DNA of 9,826 nt from DATJMJ01 sp035503915 (GCA_035503915.1 DATJSU010000027.1:1-9826); one strand, 5' to 3'; counted from the first letter of the stretch, positions 1-5,035 are shown. Notes: a model not told the origin generated them from the letters alone. A program made the numbers and translations.

Positions 1-714
1 CGGGAGTCCCCCTTGTCGGTGGACGAGATCGTCCGTGCAGCTATCGGCGTGGCCGACGCCGAGGGAGCGGAGGCGCTCAACATGCGCCGCATCGCCCAGG
101 AGCTCGGCGCAGGGACCATGTCGCTCTACTGGCACGTGGCAGACAAGGACCAGCTCTTGGACCTCATGCTCGACACCATCTACTGCGAAGACCTGCCCGT
201 CGAGGTGACAGGCGACTGGCGCGCCGACCTCGGCCGAGTGGCCCATCGGGTGAGGGAGAACCTCTGGCGCCACCGGTGGGCTATCGACTTCATAGGCGGC
301 AGGCCACCGCACGGCCCCAACACCCTGCTCCTAGTGGAGCAGAGCCTCGCAACCCTGGACGCTGCTCAGGTCGACGCGCTCGAAGCGCTGTACATCTTGA
401 CCTCGGTCAACACCTACGTGCTCGGGGCCGTCCTGCGGGAGATGCAGGAGCTGCGAGGAGAACGAGAAGAACAAAGCTCCGGCCTCTCGCCCGAACAAGT
501 GGAGGCCCAGGTGGCGGAGTGGCGCTCGCGCCTAGAGGGCTCAGGGCTGTTCCCGAGATTGGTTGGCCTCCTCGGGCAAGGCATCGACCCCGACGCGGCC
601 GAGACGAGGGACGAGCGCTTCGAGTTCGGTCTCACGTGCGTGCTCGACGGGGTCGCTGCGAGGGTCGAGAGCTCTCGAGGCAACCGGCCGGCACGAACGC
701 ATAATGACCCCTGA
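1..714 (+). CDS. TetR-family transcriptional regulator, 5' end outside window
   Basis: A one-component repressor of the Tn10-TetR-like class. The reading frame is open to base 1, and codons before the TTG at 13 already read like the usual pre-helix segment of the family, so the true start probably lies upstream. Counting from that TTG, residues 2-55 form the N-terminal DNA-binding domain: a first helix (VDEIVRAAIGVADAEG), then the helix-turn-helix MRRIAQELGAGTMSLYWHV followed by DKDQLLDLM. The rest is a helical ligand-binding and dimerisation domain resembling the TetR_C class. At least 233 residues is normal for that class. Ligand and target genes are unknown; an upstream or divergent gene outside the window is the usual target, and the distant ABC exporter at 8378-9826 is a less likely one. 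Its last three codons and its stop lie inside the 66-bp repeat at 703-768. Confidence 0.93.
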   Translation, partial: RESPLSVDEIVRAAIGVADAEGAEALNMRRIAQELGAGTMSLYWHVADKDQLLDLMLDTIYCEDLPVEVTGDWRADLGRVAHRVRENLWRHRWAIDFIGGRPPHGPNTLLLVEQSLATLDAAQVDALEALYILTSVNTYVLGAVLREMQELRGEREEQSSGLSPEQVEAQVAEWRSRLEGSGLFPRLVGLLGQGIDPDAAETRDERFEFGLTCVLDGVAARVESSRGNRPARTHNDP

Positions 715-768
715 CTGACCGGCCGCAAAAACCTAGCAATTACAAGCTAAATCGGTCCATATCGACGG
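703..768 (+). repeat. 66-bp interspersed repeat, copy 1
   Basis: Aligns without gaps to the copies at 2804, 4526 and 8185. It is weakly conserved over the first 25 columns, where it overlaps the 3' end of the TetR gene. By hand count it matches the 4526 copy at 30 of 41 positions over columns 26-66, including AAAACCT, ATTACAAG and the CGACGG end. A central inverted repeat TAGC (734-737) / GCTA (746-749) sits where other copies pair different bases. The TGA at columns 10-12 (712-714) stops the TetR gene. Function unknown. Confidence 0.75.
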
Positions 769-937
769 ATCTTTTTGCTGTTCAAGGCGGTGTAGATCAG
801 ACCTGGCGAAGCCATAACACGCGCCCGCGTCACCGAGCTGTCGCACAGGCGGTCAGCGCGTGGGCGACCCGGCCCCGCGACGCGACTGCGGCCTTAAGGG
901 CCGGCTGGTGCTTTACGCCGTCCCCCGGTGGTGCTAC

Positions 938-967
938 CTGTACGACAGAACGTGTTACAGTGGGGAC
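938..967 (+). promoter_or_regulatory. Leaderless promoter with overlapping palindromic operator
   Basis: TACAGT (956-961) fits the actinobacterial -10 consensus TANNNT and lies exactly 6 nt before the ATG at 968, so transcription would start at or next to the start codon. An imperfect palindrome covers it: CTGTA (938-942), ACA (945-947), then TGT (953-955) and TACAG (956-960). Ribbon-helix-helix antitoxins commonly autorepress by binding palindromes over their own promoter. I see no convincing -35 box. The upstream part of this gap (769-937) holds no gene I can support. Confidence 0.55.
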
Positions 968-1207
968 ATGGCTAGAGCGATCTCGGTCCGGCTCGACGAT
1001 GAGGCAGACAGAGCGCTCCGGGTCCTCGAATCGACCGGGCTCACCCAGTCCGAGGCCATCCGCGTCTCCCTGCTCGGAGAGCTCCGTCATCGGCGCCAGA
1101 GCAAGGAACTGGCAGCGGAAGTCGCCGCCCTGGAAGCCGACGGACAAGACCACGACGAGATGCTGGCTGTCGCCGAACTGATGGAAGCCCTTCGTGCTCC
1201 GAGGTGA
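968..1207 (+). CDS. Ribbon-helix-helix antitoxin of MazEF-type module
   Basis: A 79-residue cytoplasmic antitoxin. The N-terminus (MARAISVRLDDEADRAL) forms the beta strand and first helix of a CopG/MetJ ribbon-helix-helix fold, and GLTQSEAIRVSLLGEL forms the second helix. The charged C-terminal half (from about residue 40) would wrap and block the toxin. ATG 968 was chosen because the conserved fold begins there and because a TANNNT box lies 6 nt upstream; the frame is open further upstream but that part has no domain character. It overlaps the MazF-like gene by 14 nt, a typical antitoxin-first operon. Autoregulation through the overlapping palindrome is inferred. Confidence 0.85.
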   Translation: MARAISVRLDDEADRALRVLESTGLTQSEAIRVSLLGELRHRRQSKELAAEVAALEADGQDHDEMLAVAELMEALRAPR

Positions 1208-1511
1208 TGTCTACCGGTTCCGGCTACCCCGCGGCGTCGGACATGAGCAGCACGGTGACCGCTACGGCGTAGTAGTCCAAGCCGACGAGTTCCTCCCGAG
1301 GTCAGTCATCCTCGTGGCTCCCACGTCGACAAGCGCCCGAGCAGCGTCGTTCCGCCCTGAAGCCGAGATCGCTGGAGAGACCACCCGGGTACTTGTGGAG
1401 CAAGTCGGGGCCGTGGACGCCCGACGCCTCGGAGAGCTGGCCGGACACCTGACTCACGAAGAGATGTGGGGAGTCGACGAAGCACTCCTCGCCGTGCTGG
1501 GCTTGCGCTGA
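1194..1511 (+). CDS. MazF/PemK-like mRNA interferase toxin
   Basis: A 105-residue toxin of the MazF/PemK (CcdB-fold) family, which cleaves RNA at short sequence motifs when freed from its antitoxin. The N-terminal strand LRGDVYRFRLP is the family hallmark, followed by a flexible loop (about residues 14-22) and the core strands RYGVVVQADEFLPRS and VILVAPTST. LVEQVGAVDARRLGEL and the C-terminal helix (HEEMWGVDEALLAVLGL) complete the usual fold and length. The GTG start at 1194 lies inside the antitoxin gene, so the two are probably translationally coupled. The recognition sequence cannot be predicted from the protein. A hairpin terminator follows the stop. Confidence 0.88.
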   Translation: MLRGDVYRFRLPRGVGHEQHGDRYGVVVQADEFLPRSVILVAPTSTSARAASFRPEAEIAGETTRVLVEQVGAVDARRLGELAGHLTHEEMWGVDEALLAVLGLR

Positions 1512-1522
1512 TAGGCGACAGC

Positions 1523-1569
1523 ACGGGCAGCATTTGCCCCGTCGTCGCTCCCGCTCCAAGAACGGAGCG
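1523..1569 (+). terminator. Tandem hairpins after mazF-like gene
   Basis: Eleven bases after the MazF-like stop, ACGGGCA (1523-1529) pairs with TGCCCCGT (1535-1542) with one bulged C and a 5-nt loop. A second perfect hairpin follows: CGCTCC (1552-1557) / GGAGCG (1564-1569) with a 6-nt loop. There is no U-tract, but U-poor hairpin terminators are common in high-GC actinobacteria. The hairpins separate the first toxin-antitoxin operon from the gene-free stretch 1570-1769. Confidence 0.5.
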
Positions 1570-1578
1570 CAGCGCGCC

Positions 1579-1644
1579 AGATCCACCATTACGAAGCGCG
1601 GCCTCACGCTCGACGAAGTACCTGCTCAGGGGGCAGATCGACGG
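1579..1644 (+). repeat. Possible degenerate fifth copy of the 66-bp repeat
   Basis: The first nine bases (AGATCCACC) match the 4526 copy exactly. The last eleven (CAGATCGACGG) match the 8185 copy at all but one position. The distance between the ends is again exactly 66 bp, and CT plus a GCGC-rich tail follows as in the 2804 and 4526 copies. The middle is unlike the other copies and lacks the CAAGG-type hairpin, so this may be a decayed copy or a coincidence. Confidence 0.35.
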
Positions 1645-1769
1645 CTCTCGCGCTGGCCAGCAAGTCCATCGAACGGCCTCGGGCTGGCCCAGATCACACG
1701 CGCAGACCGACTATGCTCGCCGGGCGCCCAGACCACTCTGAACACCGTCAGGGGCTCACGCGGTCGCGG

Positions 1770-1775
1770 TATCAT
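1770..1775 (+). promoter_or_regulatory. Leaderless -10 box for second toxin-antitoxin operon
   Basis: TATCAT matches TANNNT and ends 6 nt before the ATG at 1782, the same geometry as at 956, 3496, 5030 and 5926. It overlaps the small palindrome ATCATGAT (1771-1778), a possible operator half-site. No Shine-Dalgarno lies before the ATG, and no clear -35 is visible. Confidence 0.55.
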
Positions 1776-1781
1776 GATCTC

Positions 1782-1991
1782 ATGACCCGACAGACGACGG
1801 TTAGGATCCCAGACGAGCTCGCGGACCAGGCCGAGGCCGTGGCCCGGGTCCGTGGCGTCAGCGTGAACGCGCTGATCTTGGAGTCCCTAGCCAGCGAGAT
1901 CGAGCGCGTCCGGTCGGACGCTGACTTCACTGAGCGGGCGAGGAGGCTCTTGGAAAGGGACAAGGAGCTCATCGAGCGACTTGCCAGGTGA
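1782..1991 (+). CDS. Ribbon-helix-helix antitoxin paired with Doc-like toxin
   Basis: A 69-residue protein with an Arc/MetJ-type ribbon-helix-helix fold: strand TTVRIPDELADQAEAVAR, then helix GVSVNALILESLASEIERV. The highly charged C-terminal helix (DFTERARRLLERDKELIERL) is the likely toxin-neutralising arm. ATG 1782 was preferred over an in-frame ATG 69 nt upstream because the fold begins here and a TANNNT box lies 6 nt before it. The stop overlaps the next start in a GTGA arrangement, indicating translational coupling with the Doc-like gene. The classic Doc antitoxin is Phd, which has a different fold, so this is a partner-swapped pairing. Confidence 0.82.
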   Translation: MTRQTTVRIPDELADQAEAVARVRGVSVNALILESLASEIERVRSDADFTERARRLLERDKELIERLAR

Positions 1992-2386
1992 CCAGGTACC
2001 TGAGCCTCGCCGAGTACTTGTGGCTGGCCGAGCAGGTCACAGGCATTGACGCAGCCACATTGGCCAAGGCCGGCCGCCCAGAGCTCGCGGACTCGGCTCT
2101 GCACGCCCCGGCCGCAGGTTTCGGCAAGGACGACTTCTACCCGGACCTGGTTGACAAGGCGGCTGTGCTCACCTGCCGCCTGGCATGGAACCACCCCTTG
2201 CCGGACGGCAACAAGCGGGCGGCGTGGGCCTGCCTCGTGATGTTCTTGGACCTCAACGGCCTTGGTTGGGCCCCCGGCCAGCCCGACGTGGGCCAGGCGG
2301 AGGCAGCCATGCTAAAGGTGGCAGCGCACGAGGTGGACGAAGACTGGTTCGCGGCGTGGTTGCGGGAAAGGGTGCGCCCCGCCTGA
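1988..2386 (+). CDS. Doc-like (death-on-curing, Fic superfamily) toxin
   Basis: A 132-residue protein with the Fic/Doc active-site motif at residues 69-77, HPLPDGNKR (family pattern HPFxDGNKR; H69, D73, N75, K76 and R77 present). In Doc of phage P1 this site phosphorylates elongation factor EF-Tu and stops translation; the same activity is inferred here, though AMP transfer as in larger Fic proteins cannot be excluded. The N-terminal YLSLAEYLWLAEQVTG matches the usual first helix of the Doc family, and the length is typical. It starts with GTG overlapping the antitoxin stop by 4 nt. A long hairpin follows 14 bases after its stop. Confidence 0.9.
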   Translation: MTRYLSLAEYLWLAEQVTGIDAATLAKAGRPELADSALHAPAAGFGKDDFYPDLVDKAAVLTCRLAWNHPLPDGNKRAAWACLVMFLDLNGLGWAPGQPDVGQAEAAMLKVAAHEVDEDWFAAWLRERVRPA

Positions 2387-2399
2387 GCTGCGACAACAC

Positions 2400-2449
2400 C
2401 TCCCGTGCCATGCGGGGTGCTGGAGGGCCGGCGCCCCCAGGCACGGGGG
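2400..2449 (+). terminator. Long hairpin after the Doc-like gene
   Basis: Outer arms CCCGTGCC (2402-2409) and GGCACGGG (2440-2447) pair perfectly and extend outward by T-G and C-G pairs to 2400/2449. Inside, GGGGTGC (2414-2420) pairs with GCGCCCC (2431-2437) with one wobble, leaving a 10-nt loop. No T-run follows. It is placed as a terminator for the second toxin-antitoxin operon, before the independent promoter at 2464. Confidence 0.6.
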
Positions 2450-2463
2450 TCGCCCAGCAGCGT

Positions 2464-2469
2464 TATCGT
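2464..2469 (+). promoter_or_regulatory. Leaderless -10 box for the 2477 gene
   Basis: TATCGT fits TANNNT and ends 7 nt before the ATG at 2477, one base more than the other boxes of this type in the window. No ribosome-binding site precedes the ATG. Confidence 0.45.
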
Positions 2470-2476
2470 CGGCGAC

Positions 2477-2815
2477 ATGGCCGGTGTGCCGGACCAGCGA
2501 CATGACGAGGACGACAAGGCGGAACGCCGTGCCGCCCGGGAACTGGTCGCCGCGTACCACCAGGCCCAGCTGCGGGCTCTCCTCGAGCGCGTACGGGCTG
2601 GCTTCGCGCAGCTCGACAAGGGCGACATCGATGTGTTCGAGCTCGACAGCCTGATCCACCACTACCAGCGCTCGGCTACGGCGCTGTGGAAGTTCTGCGG
2701 TTCAACTGGTGGCCAGTGGCTCCAGGCGGCCCGGTCGCTCAGCTACTTCCGTGACCAGGACGACGAGCCGGACTGGTGGCAGGCGGGCACGCCTCGTCGC
2801 GACAGATCACCCTGA
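2477..2815 (+). CDS. Conserved actinobacterial protein of unknown function
   Basis: A 112-residue, soluble, mostly helical protein with no signal peptide or membrane segment. The first 20 residues are very charged (DQRHDEDDKAERRAA). The core reads like a family I recall from actinobacterial genomes but cannot name: a helix AYHQAQLRALLERVRAGFAQ, a conserved turn DIDVFELDSLIHHYQRSA, then LWKFCGSTGG and a tail with EPDWWQAGTPRR. The HHY, WKFC and DWW residues look conserved, but no enzyme motif is evident. ATG 2477 was preferred over the frame's earlier ATG at 2405, which would read through the long hairpin. Its last three codons and stop lie in the 66-bp repeat at 2804. No function is assigned. 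Confidence 0.8.
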   Translation: MAGVPDQRHDEDDKAERRAARELVAAYHQAQLRALLERVRAGFAQLDKGDIDVFELDSLIHHYQRSATALWKFCGSTGGQWLQAARSLSYFRDQDDEPDWWQAGTPRRDRSP

Positions 2816-2879
2816 TCGGTGTGACTTAGATTCTCCTTGATCCGTAAGGGAATTCCGCCATAACGACGGCTACGGGCGC
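2804..2879 (+). repeat. 66-bp interspersed repeat, copy 2 (76 bp with shared tail)
   Basis: Columns 1-66 (2804-2869) align without gaps to the other copies, starting AGATCACCCTGAT and ending CCATAACGACGG. The tail CTACGGGCGC (2870-2879) is identical to the copy at 4526, giving 22 identical bases in a row (2858-2879 and 4580-4601). The central inverted repeat is ATTC-T-CCTT (2830-2838, approximately) against AAGGGAAT (2846-2853). TGA at columns 10-12 is the stop of the 2477 gene. Function unknown. Confidence 0.85.
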
Positions 2880-2963
2880 AACGGCCCAGGCCAGGCTGCG
2901 CGGCAGAATGTTCGTCCCGGAAGCCCGGGCAGCCGAGCACGTGCTGCACCCCTGGCGGCGAGA

Positions 2964-3395
2964 ATGGTGCGGATGGGGCAAGGACCGACGCCGCCGATGA
3001 GCGACGAGGGGCGCTTGGCGGTACGCGCCCGACCGCCCGACCAGGCACTGCGTTGGCTCGTGGCCGCCCTGGGCGCTACGAAAGTGGTCGACATCAAGCC
3101 GATGCCCGGCGGTTCCACCTGCGCCATGCAGCGCTCGACGCCGTAACTATTCAGCCCTTCGCGACGGGTTCACCCCGGCCACTGCCGACTGAACATGCTG
3201 TACTACGACGCCGCCCTCGCTGACGAGCTGCGCCAGGCGTGGGAGCAGCGCTCGGGCCGGGCCTTTGACCCATGGGCCGACGTCATGAGCATCATCGGGG
3301 CCCTCGACCACCTGCGCACGCCAAAGGAGCCCTCCAAGTCACGGCTGGCGATCGAGGACGCCCTCGTTCGGGCCGTGGCCGAGCTTGGCGGCTGA
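2964..3395 (+). pseudogene. Remnant of an aminoglycoside-phosphotransferase-type (APH family) kinase gene
   Basis: Two pieces of what looks like one APH-superfamily kinase of about 250-300 residues. The N-terminal piece (ATGs at 2964 and 2997) carries the family's nucleotide-lobe start, DQALRWLVAALGATKVVDIK then PMPGGSTCAM, and stops at 3144-3146. Shifting frame by one base near 3130 lets it continue as ALDAVTIQPFATGSPRPLP to HAVLRRR, as expected for the next family strand. The frame then jumps to a C-terminal piece (3195-3395) with YYDAALADELRQAWEQRSG, FDPWADVMSIIGALD and RTPKEPSKS, like the end of these kinases. The catalytic HxD and DxD segments are absent, so the product cannot be an active kinase. 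The 66-residue C-terminal ORF could instead be a small independent gene. Homology is from recognition only. Confidence 0.6.
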
Positions 3396-3474
3396 CGGAT
3401 GCTCGCGAAGTTCGCCCTCCTTGTCTCTCAGCTTCAGGTCAGCACCCCGGGGGCCCGCTTGGCATGCTTGCCGG

Positions 3475-3501
3475 TTGCAGTTATTGCTGATGGTGTAGAG
3501 T
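3475..3501 (+). promoter_or_regulatory. Leaderless promoter of the HTH-PIN toxin-antitoxin operon
   Basis: TAGAGT (3496-3501) fits TANNNT and ends 6 nt before the ATG at 3508. TTGCAG (3475-3480) is a possible -35 with a short 15-nt spacer. The promoter is preceded by a small dyad CAG/CTG around TTATTG (3478-3489), a possible operator. The ATG has no Shine-Dalgarno. Confidence 0.5.
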
Positions 3502-3507
3502 ACTGAC

Positions 3508-3888
3508 ATGGTCCTGGCTAGAAGCTCGCTCAGCGTCCTGGCCGCTCCCGATGAGGGCACGCGCGCCGCTGCGGCCCGCCTTGCGGCTGCTGCCGACCCG
3601 GGCAGTGAGTTCGGGGCGGCCGTGCGGGAGCTGTTCGAGGGGGTCGCCCGCGGGGACCACCTGATCGTCCTGCGGCCCGACCAGGAGGTCACGCCGGCAG
3701 GGGCGGCCGACCTCCTAGGAGTGACGCGCCAGTTCGTGGACCGCCTCCTTGCTGACGGTGTGCTCGCCTTCCGCCGTCTACCGGGTAGCAAGCACCGCCG
3801 CATCAGGGTCGGCGACGTGCTCGCCCTCGCAGAGGAGCGCCAGCGCCGCCAGCAGGGCTCGGAAGTCCTGCGAGCCGCTCTCGGCTAG
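3508..3888 (+). CDS. Excisionase-like HTH antitoxin (VapB50-like)
   Basis: A 126-residue protein. An N-terminal helical part rich in alanine (residues 1-50) precedes a MerR/excisionase-type helix-turn-helix: EVTPAGAADLLGVTRQFVD (residues 60-78), then LADGVLAFRRLPGSKHRRIR and VGDVLALAEE, the winged-helix layout of the HTH_17 family. Such proteins, when placed directly before a PIN RNase, act as antitoxin and autoregulator; the Mycobacterium tuberculosis pair Rv3750c/Rv3749c (VapB50/VapC50) has this architecture. The start is ATG 3508, with a TANNNT box 6 nt before it. The toxin gene follows after 13 bp. It resembles phage or plasmid excisionases, but no recombinase gene is nearby. Confidence 0.85.
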   Translation: MVLARSSLSVLAAPDEGTRAAAARLAAAADPGSEFGAAVRELFEGVARGDHLIVLRPDQEVTPAGAADLLGVTRQFVDRLLADGVLAFRRLPGSKHRRIRVGDVLALAEERQRRQQGSEVLRAALG

Positions 3889-3901
3889 CACCTATCCTCA
3901 G

Positions 3902-4477
3902 GTGGCACGGCCGGACCGGGTCTTCGTCGACGCGAACGAGCTGTTCCCCTTCAGCGTCATGGACCTGGTCCTCTCGCTGGCCGAGGACCTGTTGGTCGAC
4001 TTCGTGTGGACGGACGAACTGCTGGACGAGTGGGAACGGGTGATCGTGCGAGAAGGTAGGAGGTCTCCTGAGACCGCCCGGTCAGTGACCGAGGCGGTCC
4101 GAAGGTTCTTTTGGAGCACTCGGATCGCGCCCGAGACTTACAGGAGCCTGGTCAGCAGCGTCCCTGGCCCCGACCCCGACGACAGGGCCCACACCGCCGC
4201 CTGCGCTTTCGGGGGCGCAACGGTCCTGCTCACGCGCAACGTCCGTGACTTCCCCATCGATTTCCTTGCTGGCCACGGTGTAGTTGTTTGCTCTGCGGAC
4301 ATCTACCTGGCCGGCCTGCTGCGCAGGCGGCCGGCCGCTTTCGTCGAGACTGTGGAGCGCATCGCGGCCGAGAAGCGACGCCCACCAATGTCGCCTTGCG
4401 ATATTGCCGACGGCCTCGCCAGGGCAGGTGCGACCGGGGTGGCGGCCGCCCTCCGCCGCAAGTTGGGGTGCCCGTGA
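3902..4477 (+). CDS. PIN-domain RNase toxin (VapC50-like)
   Basis: A 191-residue PIN nuclease with a C-terminal helical extension, longer than short VapC toxins and like the VapC50 type. The metal-binding acidic residues are visible: D10 in RVFVDANELFPF, E39/E43 in WTDELLDEWERV, D94 in GPDPDDRAHTAA, and D116 in LLTRNVRDFP. These families cleave tRNA or rRNA with Mg2+ or Mn2+ when the antitoxin is lost; the target here is unknown. GTG 3902 was chosen because the PIN fold begins within a few residues of it; the frame is open upstream but overlaps the antitoxin without domain content. Residues from about 120 (VVCSADIYLAGLLRRRP on) form the extension, ending ALRRKLGCP. The stop overlaps a GTG in a GTGA arrangement. 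Confidence 0.88.
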   Translation: MARPDRVFVDANELFPFSVMDLVLSLAEDLLVDFVWTDELLDEWERVIVREGRRSPETARSVTEAVRRFFWSTRIAPETYRSLVSSVPGPDPDDRAHTAACAFGGATVLLTRNVRDFPIDFLAGHGVVVCSADIYLAGLLRRRPAAFVETVERIAAEKRRPPMSPCDIADGLARAGATGVAAALRRKLGCP

Positions 4478-4551
4478 CTGTTCGGGCAATGACGGCTGTG
4501 TTCAGCGTCGTGGTCGACCGGTTCCAGATCCACCCGTTATGCGTTGTCTAA
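4474..4551 (+). other. Short coupled ORF, possible gene stump running into repeat
   Basis: A GTG overlaps the PIN toxin stop (GTGA) and opens a 25-codon frame (VTVRAMTAVFSVVVDRF and on) that ends at TAA 4549-4551, inside the 66-bp repeat beginning at 4526. The coupling geometry is that of a real downstream gene, but the product is too short to identify. It may be a chance ORF, or the 5' stump of a gene cut off where the repeat begins. Confidence 0.2.
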
Positions 4552-4601
4552 GAACCTTGAAGTTACAAGGGACATCCACCCATAACGACGGCTACGGGCG
4601 C
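4526..4601 (+). repeat. 66-bp interspersed repeat, copy 3 (76 bp with shared tail)
   Basis: Ungapped match to the other copies: 42 of 66 positions to the 8185 copy by hand count, and a 22-bp identical 3' part with the 2804 copy (4580-4601). The central inverted repeat is perfect, CCTTG (4555-4559) / CAAGG (4566-4570). In this copy a second, outer pair GTTATG (4536-4541) / CATAAC (4581-4586) also exists, and the bases ATCCACCC occur just before each outer arm (4528-4535 and 4574-4581). It lies 48 bp after the PIN toxin stop. Confidence 0.87.
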
Positions 4602-4750
4602 TTCGACTGAACCCAATATCGCCTGCTCCATAATGCAGATCCAACATACATATTATTCGGAGAGAGGCCAACGTTCTGTCCCCGCGTCGAGCAAAAGCGG
4701 CGTTGCCGACTTGGTCTCCGCGATCGCCGATTTAGTGCGACATCGCCGAA
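4602..4750. other. Gene-free stretch between repeat copy 3 and the candidate RNA
   Basis: No convincing coding frame on either strand. It is noticeably less GC-rich than the flanking genes, for instance at 4640-4660. TTGGTC (4711-4716) followed 15 nt later by TTAGTG (4732-4737) is a weak promoter candidate that could drive the structured RNA just downstream. Confidence 0.3.
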
Positions 4751-4951
4751 GGGAGCCACGACCTCTGTTATCGAGAGATTTGTCGTTCTGTGCCTGACGA
4801 GAGCCAGAGGCTCCACATAGCCGGGTGATTGACCCGGCTCTTCATGTAGCTCCACAGGAACGATACTGAGAGACCTGTCTTATGGGAAACGCTAATCAGG
4901 TTCCTGATAGCCACTCGGGATTTGGTTGAGTGGTGCTCCCGAAGGCTGCCC
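4751..4951 (+). ncRNA. Candidate structured RNA of about 200 nt; raiA-motif-like RNA is one possibility
   Basis: A dense set of complementary segments nests inside one closing helix: GGGAGCC (4751-4757) with GGCT-G-CCC (4944-4951). Within it are ACGACCTCT (4758-4766) with AGAG and GTCGT (4774-4786, 4-nt bulge); GAGCC/GGCTC (4801-4805/4809-4813); AGCCGGGT/ACCCGGCT with a 5-nt loop (4819-4839); CAGGAAC (4855-4861) / GTTCCTG (4900-4906); and CCACTC (4911-4916) / GAGTGG (4928-4933), whose loop CGGGA can pair with TCCCG (4937-4941) as an H-type pseudoknot. GC is about 54 % over 4801-4920, lower than in the flanking genes. The strand is inferred from neighbouring gene direction and the weak promoter at 4711. 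The overall size, pseudoknot and single-stranded segments such as GGGAAACGCTAATCAGG remind me of the raiA-motif RNA of Firmicutes and Actinobacteria, but that is from memory. It is unlikely to be the leader of the next gene, whose own promoter lies downstream. Confidence 0.5.
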
Positions 4952-5029
4952 GTCAACCCCCCAGGGACTGTCCACCGCCTTTGTTGCGACGGGCCGCCGG
5001 CTCGGGGCGCGAGCAGGCGTGTGGCTCCC

Positions 5030-5035
5030 TACAGT
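5030..5035 (+). promoter_or_regulatory. Leaderless -10 box for the AraC-type regulator
   Basis: TACAGT fits TANNNT and ends 6 nt before the GTG at 5042. The same hexamer, with the same spacing, precedes the antitoxin at 968. No Shine-Dalgarno is present before the GTG. Confidence 0.55.

Noticed and set aside
785..823. Another repeat copy, from AGATC at 794 and CCATAAC at 812
   Set aside because: The spacing is far from 66 bp and the CGACGG end is missing; only short words match.
830..1153. Long minus-strand reading frame opposite the first antitoxin
   Set aside because: It is a shadow of the high-GC ribbon-helix-helix gene; no family resemblance and no start signal.
1691..1756. Another repeat copy starting AGATCACAC at 1691
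   Set aside because: No CGACGG or CATAAC-like end at the expected distance, and no interior similarity.
4526..4601. The 66-bp repeats as integron attC sites
   Set aside because: GTTATG and CATAAC occur in the opposite order to an attC site, only copy 3 has both, and the conserved CGACGG end is not an attC feature.
4861..4910. TPP riboswitch suggested by CTGAGA near 4865
   Set aside because: The rest of the thi-box (GAACCTGA and its flanking helices) is absent, and no thiamin gene is nearby.
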